DNA of 64,000 nt from Biscogniauxia marginata (GCA_022695795.1 MU404066.1:1-64000), one strand, 5' to 3'; positions 1 to 12,659 are shown, counted from the first letter of the stretch. Notes: generated from the letters alone by a model not told the origin. A program made the numbers and translations.

Positions 1-292
1 TTATTTATTTATTTATTTATTTATTTTTATTATATTTTTATAACCCGTTTTTATAAATAAATAAAAAATAAGTTAATAATTATAATTTTTATAATTTTTA
101 ATATTAAAATGAATTATTTAATAATTAATATTATTTAAATTATTATATTTAAAGTTATATTTTTAAACTTTGAAAACTTTAAATTTTTAATTTTTAATTT
201 TTTTAATATAAAGTTATAAAGGTTTAAAAAACCTTATAAGTTTTAATTTTAAATAACTTAGTTAAATAAGAGAAATAAAAGTTTATAAAATA
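1..292. other. A/T-rich DNA, no gene
   Basis: The stretch begins with TTTA-type simple repeats and consists almost entirely of A and T. No open frame of useful length or recognisable motif was seen. It is part of the decayed repeat island that runs to about 15.2 kb. Confidence 0.6.
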
Positions 293-761
293 TATAATAA
301 ACCTCTTTATATATTTCTAGTTAGCTAATTTTATAAGTAAGTACGTATTAAGTTTTTTTTATTTTAAAAGTAATAATAAATTAAGGTTAATTTAAGAAAT
401 TTATAATGCCTTATTCGTTAAAGAGATTTCACGGTATTTTCACTATAATATTAAGGAGTAATTATAGTCTTAAATTAATAGCTAAAGAACTAAAATGAAT
501 AACTAAATACAAAGGAAATTTAAATTTACTTATACTTATTCCTTTTTTCCTATATTTCTTGCTTTGGTATATTAAATACCGTTAGATTCTTTCATCCTTG
601 AGAATTTAACGCACTAGATTCTTATAGATTCCCGAATCGATGGGAATCCATACCACGTGACGTTATATTACACCTTTAACTTAAACTATTCGTTCTTTTT
701 ATTCTTAGTTTGTGCTTAATACCTTTATTAAAAACCCTTTTAACACTGTTAGTTCGTAACA
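293..761 (-). repeat. RIP-degraded LTR, Gypsy family (solo or truncated)
   Basis: This segment lines up along its length with the intact solo LTR at 15391-15852. It shares the start (mutated from TGTGACGAACC), the internal stretch around TTCCCGAATC..GGGAATCCATACCACGTGACG, and the end GTTCGTAACA. Most C/G positions of the intact copy are T/A here, the pattern expected from RIP. No matching target duplication was found: AAATA on the left, CTTTT on the right. It is directly followed by the fold-back at 762. Strand is that of the related Gypsy element. Confidence 0.7.
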
Positions 762-1074
762 CTTTTTTAAAAATTCATAACTTTACATGTAAAAATCGTA
801 AAAATCGTAAAAATCTCGGACCTTTTTTATTAGTTATATAATTATACGGTTTAACTAAAAATAAAATCGAAAAAATTAATTTTAAAAAACGCGAAAAGAA
901 AACACGTAAAAATTAAAATTAAAACAAAATACACGGATTTTTTACGTATTTCTTTATACATTTTACTTATATTTTTTGATTTTACTTTTAGTTAAACTTT
1001 ATAATTATATAACTAAAAAAAAGGTTCGAGATTTTTACGATTTTTACGTGTAAAGTTATGAATTTTTGAAAAAG
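762..1074. repeat. Fold-back (MITE-like) element
   Basis: Two arms of roughly 100 bp are inverted copies: about 762-868 and about 977-1074. The left arm reads TTCATAACTTTACATGTAAA and continues into AAAATCGTAAAAATCTCG; the right arm is its reverse complement with a few changes. The roughly 110-bp centre has no coding content. The shape fits a non-autonomous DNA transposon or fold-back element. The family is unknown. Confidence 0.55.
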
Positions 1075-1611
1075 TCGATTTTATATAGGAAATTAAGTGG
1101 CCCACTTGCTTATAAAACACGTTAAGGAAAAATTAAATATTATATATAATAAAGATGTTATATATATTAATATGAAAAAAACGATTAGGTTTTAACGTTA
1201 ATATTATAAGTAAAAAAGAAAATAACGACTCTTAAAAAACCATATAAAGTATTAAACTTAATAAAGTTAAATGTATTATTCGTAAATAGCATTTTATAAT
1301 TAGTTATATATAATGAAATAATTTATTAAAAAGTTATTATATTTAAGTTATAAATAGTTTAAAAAGTTAAAAATAAAAACATTTTAACTTTATATAAAAA
1401 TTTTTAATTAGTTATATAAAGGTATAAAGATTTTAATAAGGATTTTATTATAATATACGCGCTTATAATTTAAAAGATAAATTAATAGTTAATTATAACT
1501 TTAATATTTACATTTTGTTAATAAGAAATAAAAATTATAATAATATATACTTAATTAAAAACATTAATAAAAAGAGTGATTTTTATATATTTATTATTAA
1601 AATTAAAAAAT

Positions 1612-2170
1612 AAATACCTCGAGGAAACGTTTTTACGCGTTATAAAGTTATTATATAAATTAATAAAATTAAGTATATATTAATTTAAAATATATTTAAA
1701 ACATTATTAATATAAATTAAATATAAAACTTTTAACTTTTAATTTATGTTTATTAATTATAAAGATTAATTAACTCTTTAATATAATAAGCCTTTAAACG
1801 GACGATATTTTTAATATTAGCATTTTAGATTTCTTAATAAAGAAAAATAAAGTGTTTAACAAGGTAAGAATTAAGGTATAACTTTAAAAAGTAATAAAAA
1901 CTTTAACGGTTCTCGTTTTATAATTTATATAAAAAGTTGCAATATTTTTACGACTTAAAAGAGATAAACAAAGAAATTAAAATGATTAAACTTTAAAGTA
2001 TTAAATATAACAAAAAGATATATAAAGTAAAAAGTATAAAAAATATATATTTCTTTTATATATTAACTAGAAATAGTTTTTAATTATTTTACAATTACTT
2101 AATATATTAAATCAAGGTTTAAAAAGGTTAAAACGTTAAACGCGAAAATTAAATAATAAATAAATAATAA
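1612..2170 (+). pseudogene. Degenerate Ty1/Copia reverse transcriptase
   Basis: In the frame starting near 1612 the translation, though broken by many stops, keeps the spacing of a fungal Copia reverse transcriptase. It shows FLRVIKLLYKLIKLSIY near the start, then LTFNLCLLI, then a stop followed by TDD at 1795-1806, where this class usually has QTDD at the active site. A basic stretch QGLKRLKR follows near 2115-2140. A CAA/CAG codon turned into TAA is a RIP-type change. LTRs and integrase were not identified, so element borders are unknown. The call rests on motif order read by eye, not on alignment. Confidence 0.5.
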
Positions 2171-2947
2171 AAAACGAGGATTTAATTATATTTAATTAAA
2201 CTCACGAGATTTTCGTTTATATATTTTCGTAAATAGATTTTTTATTAATAATAAAGATATAAATTTATAAATTAAGTATTTTATTATATTAAAAAATAAA
2301 AGGTTTATTTTTTAAGATAACAAGTTTTAAATTACTAGTAATATTATTTATAAATTTTCGATTAAATATAAAAAGGTAATTAAAAGTGTTTTAATAAGCG
2401 AAATATATAAAATAATTTAAAGATTTAATATTAAATACGTAATTTATTAGATTTTTAATATAATTATAAAACGTTTATCGCTTTTAAGAATTCTTTTTAT
2501 TTTTTATATAAACATTTTTTATTATATTAATATTTAATGTAAATAAGTAGTATTTATAAGAAAAGGCTTATAATAGATTTTATGACTTTAAAGTAATCAT
2601 ATAAAAATTAAAAAATTAATAATATTTATTAAATTTATGGAACTTATAACCTTATAAATATTATAACGAAGGCATTATTAAATGAAGTAATAAAGATATT
2701 AATTAAAAGTAACATAGTAACTATTAAATTAAAAGGATAAATAAAGAAGGAGTAAATATTTCGCGATTTCGTCGCGAAAAAAAAATAGAGTAAGTAATAA
2801 TAGTTATATATTTTATATATTTTTAAAATAAAGAAAGAATAATCCCTTAACATAGAAGTACTTATATACCTTTATAATATAAATAAATAATTCTTTCTTT
2901 AAATATTATAATATACATCGTTTTACTTTATTATTTTATATATACTT
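2171..2947. other. A/T-rich DNA, no gene
   Basis: Decayed A/T-rich sequence without a supported gene. The 69-residue minus-strand frame near 2644-2853 is Ile/Tyr/Phe-rich and typical of chance reading through A/T-rich DNA. A short GC-containing inverted pair (TTTCGCGA..TCGCGAAA) lies near 2758-2780. Confidence 0.5.
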
Positions 2948-3212
2948 ATTAATATTACTTTAAATAATGTCGTTTATAAGTTAATAAGTTATTTAAATAA
3001 GTAAATTACTTAATATTTTATATAAAATCGACTTTTTTTAAAGATTTTATAATTTAATATATAAAAACAAAAAAAGTTTTAAACTTTTTTTAATTATATA
3101 ATTAATTAAAAGAAAAGTAAGTAATTTTTCAACTTTTATATAAAATATTAAGTAACTTATTTATTTAAGTAATTTATTAATTTATAAGCGATATTATATT
3201 TAAAATGTTTAT
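2948..3212. repeat. Second fold-back element
   Basis: Arms at about 2948-3036 and 3127-3212 are inverted copies. The left arm carries CGTTTATAAGTTAATAAGTT and the right arm the corresponding AATTTATTAATTTATAAGCG-type sequence, with about 90 bp between them. There is no coding content. The sequence differs from the fold-back at 762, so it is probably another family. High A/T content raises the chance of accidental pairing, but both arms stay matched for some 60-85 bp. Confidence 0.45.
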
Positions 3213-3570
3213 ATAATATTATTATTTTAATAATTTTAAAAAATAAAAAATAAAAAATATTAAAATATTAATTATAAATTTATATAATAAATAAATAAAG
3301 TATTTAATTATGAAATTTTTAAATTTAAAAAGTATTAAAATTTTAAATATAAAATTAATTAATAATTATTATTATTTAAATCGACTAATTTATAAATAAT
3401 ATATTTATTATTATTATTAAAACGCGTAAAATTATATTTATATATTTTTTAAAAATTAAAAAAATTTATAAAAATTTATATAATTTATATAGTTAAATAT
3501 AAATAGTATTATTTAAAAATAAATTATTATAAGTTAATAATATTTTATAATATTTTTTATATAACATTAT

Positions 3571-4039
3571 TGTAACGAACCTCCCTGTGTGTTCCTAGTC
3601 AGCTGACTTCACAGGTGAGTACGTACTAGGTTTTCTTGATTTGAAAGTAATAATGAATTGAGATTAGTTCAAGTGATTTATAATGTTTTGTTCGTTAGAG
3701 AGATTTCAAAGTACTCTCATTATAATATTAAAAAGTAACTATAGTTTTAAATTAATAGTTAAAAAACTAAAATGAATGATTAAATACATAAGAAATTTTA
3801 ATTTACTTATACTTATTCTATTTAATATATATTTCCCTTTTATATTAATTATCGTATAAAAAGAATTTATTTAAATTTAAAATTAACTTAAATTCTATTT
3901 ATTATAATTTGAGAGTAATTTAGATTACATTACGTGACGTTTTATTAAATAACGAAAATAGATCTTTTTATATTTATATTCTTAGTTCGTGTTTTAACAC
4001 CTTTATAAGAAATCCTTTTAATATAGTTAATTTATAACA
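3571..4039 (-). repeat. LTR (3' LTR of the Gypsy element)
   Basis: 469 bp, from TGTAACGAACC to TTATAACA. It is a direct copy of 10660-11128 and a diverged relative of 15391-15852. The first roughly 100 bp are less mutated than the rest. The preceding ATTAT forms the target duplication with 11129-11133. Confidence 0.85.
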
Positions 4040-4113
4040 TTATTTCTCTCTTTTTAAAATCTTTATCCTAAAAATCCTTCTTAGTAAATTCTTTTTTATT
4101 TATTATCTTTAGT

Positions 4114-4704
4114 ATGTCGGGGGTTTTTAAGTTTATTACGAAGCCTTATAAGAATCAACGCGAAACTCGCGATATTATTATTTTGTTTATTTGCTTTACT
4201 AGTTATGAGGTGTTTCCTTGTTTTTATTGCTTTTAAACTAATTTTCTTTGCTTTATAGTTCTAGAATTTAAAACTTGCTCCACTTATACCGCCAAGGTCT
4301 AAAGTCATTATAACGGTAGTAGCACCGCGATGTTTAACCTATTTAATATTGCTCGCGAGTAGGAAAAGCTCGCCGCAAAGCGTCGTCGTGCCGAGGAGGA
4401 GTTTCAGGCGCTGGCGGGACGGATAATCTATATACGTAAACAAGAGGAGTTCCTGAAAAAACGGGGTCTTGAAATGCTAAAACGGGGTTTATTATTCATT
4501 AAAAAGATAGAGAAGGTGGAGAAGGAAAAACAAGAGCGTTTAAGGGAGGAGCAGGCCAGATTGAAGGCCGAATAGCGTTCGTTAGCCGAGCAGATTAATA
4601 CTGCTTTTACGGCTATCTCCTTTTTCGACCTATCTTTTCTAGATTAGGATCCCGATTTTCGGGCCCTACTAGCCGATCCGGGTTCTAGCGGTGAAAGTTC
4701 TTAA
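4114..4704 (+). pseudogene. Antisense, GC-richer ORF inside the Gypsy element
   Basis: A plus-strand frame of 197 codons runs opposite to gag-pol, between the pol 3' end and the left LTR. It is interrupted by a few TAA/TAG codons. Near the middle it has clustered Cys residues (FPCFYC, later FLC and TCSTY), then a strongly charged coiled-coil-like segment (KLAAKRRRAEEEF, KKRGLEMLKRGL, EKEKQERLREEQARLKAE). Base composition from about 4370 to 4700 is clearly more GC-rich than the surrounding element. I recall similar Cys-rich, coiled-coil antisense ORFs near fungal Gypsy elements, but cannot verify that here. It is disabled by stops; function is unknown. Confidence 0.5.
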
Positions 4705-6914
4705 GCTTAACCGTTAAATTCTTTAAATACTTAAGTGGTTTTTAAGTGTTCTTTTCGGGTGGGTATTCTTCTTATTTGATAAAATATTATAATTAATTTT
4801 TAATTAATTTTAAATTTAATATCTTTTTTTTTGTATTTATTAAGGTTTTCTTTAAATTTTAGTTGGCTTTTTAATAAGGCGTTTTTTAATGTTAGTTTTA
4901 AAAGTAAAACATGGAATATAAGATGTATTTTGGATTTTTTCGATAACGCTAATTTATAATTAACTTTCGAAATAACCTTTTTAATTTTATATGGTTTTAA
5001 TTTCTTGAACTTAAGTTTTTTATTAAGTCGTTTTATTTTTATTTAAGGTGTTTTTAATGTTACGTTTTATCGTTAACGAAGTAAGTAAATTATATCTCTT
5101 CTTTTAAGAATTAGTTTTTTAATTCTTTTTTATTATAATATTTTGTTATTTTGTTTTAAATGAATTGTAATTCTTTTTATAGTTGTTGTTATACTGCCTA
5201 GACCTTTTTAGATAGTACTTCTGCTTTTAGGGCCTCTATTTTGACTCTTGGTGCTTTTATAAGTTCAATTGGTTGTCTTTGGATTTCCGTTTTCTGCCTG
5301 TATACTGCCTCGTATAGTGACATCTTTATATCCTTGTTAATTAAAGTGTTATATGTTATTTAAGTTATTAGTAATAATTTTATTTAGTTGTTTATTTCTT
5401 AGTTAATATAGTTTCGTAAATATTATTCTATTGTTTAGTTTAGTTTTTTTATTTATTCGTTTTATTAGGTTTATTCAAAATTTTAAAGTAAATAGCTTAT
5501 CTTTATTTAAAATAATGCGTTTTAGTAGTCTATATTTATTAACGTATTTTTTTAAGAAATTAAAAACTAGTTATTTTATTATACTTGATTTATTAAATGG
5601 TAAGAAGTAAGTATATTTTGTGAGTTTATTAATAATTACTTATATGTTATTATAAGGTACTCTTATAATAAGATCTTTTAACTTAAAAAGTTTTACTATG
5701 AAATCTTATGTAATTATATACTATGCTTTATTAAGTATTTAAGTTAATTATAATAATTTATATGGTTTGTATTGTGATGCTTTAGCTTTATTATAAACGT
5801 TGTAATTTTTTATAACTCTTTTAATTGTTTGTCACATTCCTAAAAAGTCGAATTCTTCTTAAAATCGTTTTATTGTTTTGAAAATTCCTTGGTGACTATA
5901 TAGAGGATATTCGTGGAATTCTTTAACGAATTTGTCTTGTACTCGTTTTAATATATATACCTTTTCTTTATATAAGAGAAGTTCGTCGTTAAATCCTTAT
6001 TAAAATTGTAATTGTTTTTCTTTTTAACTGTAATTTTCTTTAAAATGTTAATTCGTATATAAATTAATACAATTAATTTGTTATTTTGTTGTTTAAACAT
6101 TTGAATATCTTTTTTGTTGATTTTTGATTTATAATTTCCCTTTTTATTAAGAAGATCTACTTAGATATTTTCTTTTTCTTTAATATGCTGGATTTTAAAA
6201 TTAAAATTAAATAGGAAAATTATTTAACGCTTATGTTTTTGGTTAAGCGTTTATATTATCATGAATCGTGTAAAGTTTTTATGGTTTAAATATATATTAA
6301 TAGGTTTTTTAATTTCGTTAAGTTATAATTCTTATTCCTTTAATGCTTTAATAATTATTAATAATTCCTTGTTATAAATTTAATAGTTTAGTTTAGCATT
6401 ATATAATGCTTTAAATAAGTACGCGACTAGATATTATTTTTTATTGTTTTTTAGTTACTTTAAGACTACTTTAATAGCGAAATTTAAGGCGTTTATCCTT
6501 AGTCGTTTCTTCTTATTTTCGTTTAGAAGTTTATATATAACCTTATTAGTTATAACTTTTTTTAGTTGCTAAAAAGCCTATTTGGTTTTTTTAATGAAAT
6601 AAAAAGCCTTTCTTGTTTTTATTAAAGTAATTAGTTTTATTAATGGTTTAGCGATTCGCTTAAAATCTTTAATAAGTTGTTTAACATAGTTAATAAAACC
6701 AAGAAATACGCGTATGTTTATGATATTTTTGGGTTTTAGTTAATTTTTGATTATTGTTATTTTCCCTTTTTGAATATGGATTTTTCTTGGATTTATTATA
6801 AACCTTAAATAGTTTAGTTTTTTGATATGTTATTTACTTTTAGTTAAATGGATAAATAGGTTTGTTTTTTTTAGGGCTTTTAATACTTGTTTTATATGTT
6901 TTTTATGTTTTTTT

Positions 6915-6956
6915 TTCGCTTTTTAAGTAAATTAGTATATTGTTTAAATAAACGAA
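6915..6956 (-). other. Reverse transcriptase active-site remnant of the Gypsy element
   Basis: Read on the minus strand this gives FVYLNNILIYLKSE. Ty3/Gypsy reverse transcriptases have YLDD here; both catalytic Asp codons (GAY) have become AAY (Asn). The copy would be catalytically dead even without the surrounding stops. Confidence 0.8.
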
Positions 6957-9472
6957 TATAAATTTATTTAGAAACTTGCGAAGGATCGTTATAATTATAT
7001 GTTAAAATGTAGTAGGTGCGTTAGTAAGTTTAAACGGCATAACTTTATATTTATAGTGTTTATATATCGTTTAAAATGCGGTATACTATTTATGTTTTTT
7101 AATTATTTTAATTATATAATATTTATTGCGGAGGTTTAGTGTTATAAAGATTTGGGCCTTGTTAATTTGTTTTTTATAAGTTTTATTAGTGGTAACGAGT
7201 ATTTATTTTTCTTGGTTATTTTGTTAAGATGTTGGTAGTTAATTACTTATCGTTATACTAGATTTCCTTTTTTATTAATATGTTATTTCTTGTTTTTGTT
7301 AATTTTTGGTATTATAATTGCCGGGTATTTTAACGAGAACTTTAATTTTTAAATATATCCTTTATTAAGATCCTTTTAAAAAATTTTTATAATGCTTTTT
7401 GTTTTTTTTTAATTTATAAAATATATTAAAAATAATTTTAGCTATTTTCTTTCTTTAAAATGGATTTAATGATCTTATTAGTTATGTTTTAATAATTCTT
7501 TTTTTATTTTGTTTTTAAATAATTTGTGGAAACGGAGGTACTTGCGTAGTACTTTTTTCGTTAGATTTTTAGGCTTGGTTACTCGAATTATATAGGCGAT
7601 ATGTTTTGTTTTTATATCTTTTTCTCTAGAGTTACTTGCGGTATTTATTTCGTAACTTATAATAATTAACTCTTTTTATTTTTAATCTTAATAAAGCGTG
7701 TTTATCTCGAAATTTATTCGTGAATTACTTCTTTTAAGCCAATTTATTCCTAGTATTATGTCGTGACTTAATATGTATATAATGTTAAAAATAACTTACT
7801 TGGGATATTCTTAAATGGTTATTAAAAAAGGGACTATTTCTCTTAACACTTTATTATTTTCGTAACTAAATATATATCTTTCGAAGTTCCGTAATTAATA
7901 TGAACTTTGTTTATATATTTATAATATCTTATTTTTCTAAGTTATTTCGGTTAAAATATAGCTTTTATTTGCGTCTAAGTTTATAAGGGCTTTATATTCC
8001 CTTTTATTATACCTAATTTTAGTTATAATAATATTATCGAGTCTTGACTGGACTTTATATAAGGATTTATTATTTATGGCTTCTCGTTGCCTTATTAGCG
8101 AGAGTTTTTGCCTTTTTTTGGTTTTCCTTGTCCCTTTTTTTTTAGGTTTCTTTTTGTCGTTATGGCCTTAATATCTTTCTATTCTTGGGCTTTCATAAGA
8201 GCATGTTTTTAGTAATCGTTGTTTAAGTAGTCTCTTTAACTATTTTTTACGTAATAAAGGGTGAGAGGTTTATCCTTTATATAGAACCTTGCATATTAGA
8301 ATTTTAATTCTTTTTCGAGTGCCTTTTTATAGCTTATATTTGTTTTTCTATTAACTCGAAATTTTTTGAGGTTCTGGATTATTTTCGAATAAAAGGTATA
8401 ATTCTCGAATTTACTTATTAGAGGTAACTTAATATCTCTTTATAGGTTTATATAAATTTTTAAAAACTTTCCCTTTTTTTTAAAGTATGTCTTAATAATT
8501 CGTTTATAGCTTAATTTAGTTATATATATTTTTATTTATTATTTTATTAAATGTTTTTTTACGGAGCTAAATAGATTAGTGTTATACTTAGCTTGTTCTT
8601 CGAGTTATTATGGAATATATAATCCTTTTTATAATTCCTATAATTTTTCCTTAACTTCGTTTTCTTTAAAACCTATTTCGAATAAGTCGTGTACATCGTA
8701 TGATACCGAGGTGTAATATATATAACCCTTGGTAATTACTTCACGGCTTTTCTCGGAGCTTAAGTGAAGATAACATGCTTTAAAATAATGTAGCTATCGT
8801 GAGACGTTATTATAAATGCATTTATTTTTTTATGTTATTACTTTCTAGTTCTTAAGGATAATAACCGGTTTTATCTTTAAAGTTTCTATATATTTAATAA
8901 GCGTTGTTAATATAAAAGCTTTAATGTAACGATATATGTTCATTTTTTGGTTATTTTTTTATTTTTGGTTTCGTTTTAAGTCCTTTACTTGGCAGCTTAT
9001 TAGGTTGGTTAGTATTATTTAAATTTTAATGAACATCGTAGTTGTTATTTATGTAAAACCTCTAGTCTAGGTTATTATGTTGGCTTTTTCCCTAGTGGGT
9101 TTTATACTTATTATCGTTATAATGGCTTTAATATAGCTCATTATAGTTTAACTTAATTCCTAAGTCGTATCTTAATTTATAATTATTATATTCGTACGGT
9201 AATTCGTTTTCGTTATATCCTTATTTAGCTTGTTTTAATGTAAAATACCCTAGGTATAAATGGTTATTCTTTAAATAGTTCTTATAATTAACTTAATAAT
9301 ATATATAGATTTTTTTTATAAGGACCTCCTCGTTCTTCTTTGCATTAATAGTGGTAATAATAAATACTTGGTTTATTTCTTTATTATTTTCGAAATAAAC
9401 TCTTATTTTAAAGATTCTTTTCTTGGGTTAAGGAATCCCTCTTGTTTTTAGTTCTTATTTCTTAGGACTTCG

Positions 9473-9514
9473 GCACTCGTTCTTATAATGTCTTTTCTTT
9501 TTATAATTAAAACA
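9473..9514 (-). other. Gag zinc-knuckle remnant
   Basis: The minus-strand translation is CFNYKKKRHYKNEC. Spacing fits CX2CX4HX4C exactly, with the second Cys replaced by Tyr (TGY to TAY). It places gag towards the right LTR and confirms minus-strand orientation. Confidence 0.75.
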
Positions 9515-10659
9515 TTTAATGGTTAATTTATCTTGTTTCTTTTGCTCCTTTTAAGCAGCGTTGATTTTAATAGGGTTTAACTTAATTCTAGTGCCTTTCC
9601 TTGTTCCGGCACCACTTCTATGATTTCCTTTTTTTATTGTTCGCCGTTTCTTCGTTATATCATTTTTTTCTTTTTAAAGTACCGTTTAAAGTTCTCATTA
9701 TCGATAATAATTACTATTATAACGTAGTTATTAAACTTTCCTGGGTTCCTTTTTTTATATAAGCTTGTTTTATATAGCTTATTCTTTATATAGTTTTTTA
9801 GTTTTTAATAAAACAAGTAATATAGGCTTTTAATAAGTAGTTATAATTGGTTTACGAGTTTCTTAAACTCGATAGCGTAATTTAAGGCCTTTTTATTTTG
9901 TCGTAATTTATAAAGTCGGGCTTCGGCTTATTACTTAAGGATTAAGTTGCCAAATATAAACTTAAATTGTTTTTTAAATTCCTTATAATCTTTAAAAACC
10001 TTTTTTATGTCTCTTTAGGCGTTTAACCCGTTTTCTAAATAATCTTTTAACATTGGTTAAAACCAAGTTAAAGCAGTTTCGACGAGGAGCTAGAATACCG
10101 TGAAAACTTTCTGTTTTTTAGTAGTAATTATTCCGTAATAAAATTATAAATAGATTCCGGCTTAAATTAAAAATCCTTTTAAATCGCTTAACCCATTATA
10201 TTTATTAAATATAATTAATTTAAAACCCTTTATATCAAGGATTATTATATTGTTTTCGTCGTTTAAGTTATTAAGGTCGTTATCGTTTAAAGGTGATTTC
10301 GGTTATTTATCTTTAAAAGGTAAAGGTTATTTTGCTTATTTATTTTCTTTTTTAGGTGTTTCTTCCTCTTCTTTTTCTTCTTCTTTAAATGATTTTTCTT
10401 GTTAAGCTTTTAAGGTGTCTTCCTAGGATTCTTTTTTAGTTATAACTATAATTAATTTTTATGTTGATTTTTTTAAACCTTTTTGTTATACCGTAAAAAA
10501 AATTAAAATTTTCGTTTAAAAGCTTGTTAATTATTATTTTTTTACTTGTTTTTTTCTTATTACCCTTTGGTTTTAAGGGGTATGCTTATTTTAAGACGAT
10601 CCGACTAAAAGTCCCTTTTTTTAAACTAATGTTAAGCACTAATTAAAGAGCTATTAAAA

Positions 10660-11128
10660 TGTAACGAACCTCTTTATATATTTCTAGTTAATTAATTTTA
10701 TAAATAAGTATATATTAAGTTTTCTTAATTTAAAGGTAATAATGGATTAAGATTGGTTTAAGTAATTTATAATGTTTTATTTATTAAAGAGATTTCAAGG
10801 TACTTTCATTATAATATTAAAAAGTGACTATAGTCTTAAATTAATAACTAAAGAACTAGAATAAATAATTAAATACATAGGAAATTTCAATTTACTTATA
10901 TTCATTTTATTTAATATATATTCCCCTTTTACATTAACTATCGTATAAAAAGAATCTATTTAAATTTAAAATCAACTCAAATTCCATTTATTGTGATTTA
11001 AGAGTAATTTAGATTACATCACGTGACGTCTCATTAAACGACGAAAATGGATCTTTTTATACTTATATTCTTAGTCTGTGTTTCAACACCCTTATAAGAA
11101 ATCCCTTTAACATAGTTAGTTTATAATA
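10660..11128 (-). repeat. LTR (5' LTR of the Gypsy element)
   Basis: 469 bp, the direct copy of 3571-4039. Its right end has decayed from CA to TA. The following ATTAT (11129-11133) is the right half of the target duplication. Confidence 0.85.
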
Positions 11129-11133
11129 ATTAT

Positions 11134-12659
11134 AAAAGTAAAATAATAATATAATTATATAATTAATTATAAAATTAAATACTTAAAAACTTATATCTTA
11201 TAAAGAAATAATAATTATTTAATATATTATTAATTTAAATAATTAGTTACTTTTTTCTCGTTTAAATTATGTTATCGTGATAATAAACTTTTTATTATGC
11301 AAACGCGACGCGAGGCGTGTCGAAAAAAACTAAATTTTTAATTTTATATAGCGACAAAAATTATTATAAATATATTTAAATAAATTAATTAATTATTAAA
11401 AAGCTTTATATAAAAACCTAAATATATATTAAAAATAATTTAAATTAATATATAAAACGATTACGAAATATAAAAATTAAAAATATATATATATATAATT
11501 TTAACGAAATAAGGTTTATATTTAAAAAAATTATTTAAATTAATATAATAATAATAAATTTAATTAAAAAAATAAAAAAATAATTTAATTTTATAATATC
11601 GTAATAACTTATTATTATTAAAAAATTAAAATTAAAGTGTTAAATAATAATTAAATAATAAATAAATTTAATATAAAATTTATAAAACATTTCGATTTTT
11701 ATATTAAAAATTAAATACGAAGTTTTAAATACTTATTATTTTATAAAAAACTTAATATTATTATATTTTATATATTTAATTATTTATTATATAAATTATA
11801 ACTTTTTAACTTTATATATTTTAATATTTTTTTAAAAAATATAATAATTAAGTTAAATATATAAATTAAGTTTTACGTAATTAAAAAAATTTAATTTAAA
11901 AAAGATTATTATTATATTATTTTTTATATAAAAAGCGCGTATATTTTCTCTTACTTTTAATATAAATTAAGTATTTTAAAAAGTTAAAATATTTATAATA
12001 ACTCGCGAGGTATTATTATAATTTTATTTTATTATAAATAAAATTAAATAAAATTAAAAAGTATTAAAAAAGTTTTTTTATAAACATTATAAATATTTAT
12101 AATTAATATATAAAATAACTTTATTATAAAATAAAACTACTCGTTTTTAAGAAATAAACTATATTTTTAATAAATAACGTAAAATTAAAAAAATATTATA
12201 ATTAATAATAATAATTAAATAAAAACGATATAATATATATAACTAAACTAATTATAATACGTATATTTATATAACATAATAAATAAAAAAGTATTTAATA
12301 ATTTAGATTTTAAGAAGTTATAATTAATTTTATTTATTATTAATTCTTTATTTTGATTTTAAAGGGTTTTAACTCGGAAAATATAATAAACTAATTAACT
12401 TAAATCACATGTTAAAAAATTAAATACTTAATATAAAAAAAGTATTTAGTTTTTAAAGCGTAAAACTAAAGAAAATAATTCGAATAATAATAATAATTAA
12501 TTAATTTTAATGCCGCGTAAATGTTTTTTAATAGTTAAAACTACGAAAGTTGTAAAAACTAGTTTACTTGTTTATAAAACATGTTAATAATTTTAATTAT
12601 AATAATTATAAAATAAACTTATTTATTTATATATTTTACTTTTTTATAAAAAACGTTAT
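11134..12659. other. A/T-rich decayed DNA, no gene
   Basis: About 1.5 kb composed almost only of A and T with scattered CG-containing words. No LTR, zinc knuckle or polymerase motif could be recognised. It may be a heavily mutated repeat of another family. Confidence 0.45.

Larger units (their letters stand above)
3571..11128 (-). mobile_element. Structurally complete, RIP-mutated Ty3/Gypsy retrotransposon
   Basis: Two direct 469-bp LTRs (3571-4039 and 10660-11128) start TGTAACGAACCT; the left ends in CA, the right in TA after decay. Both flanks carry the 5-bp target duplication ATTAT (3566-3570 and 11129-11133). Coding order is on the minus strand. A gag zinc knuckle remnant lies at 9473-9514 (CFNYKKKRHYKNEC, spacing of CX2CX4HX4C with the second Cys replaced by Tyr). 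A reverse transcriptase motif lies at 6915-6956 (FVYLNNILIYLKSE, the YLDD site with both Asp changed to Asn, i.e. G-to-A). A purine tract on the minus strand (about 4043-4055) abuts the left LTR, as expected for its 3' end. Frames are broken throughout, so the copy is not autonomous. Confidence 0.85.
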
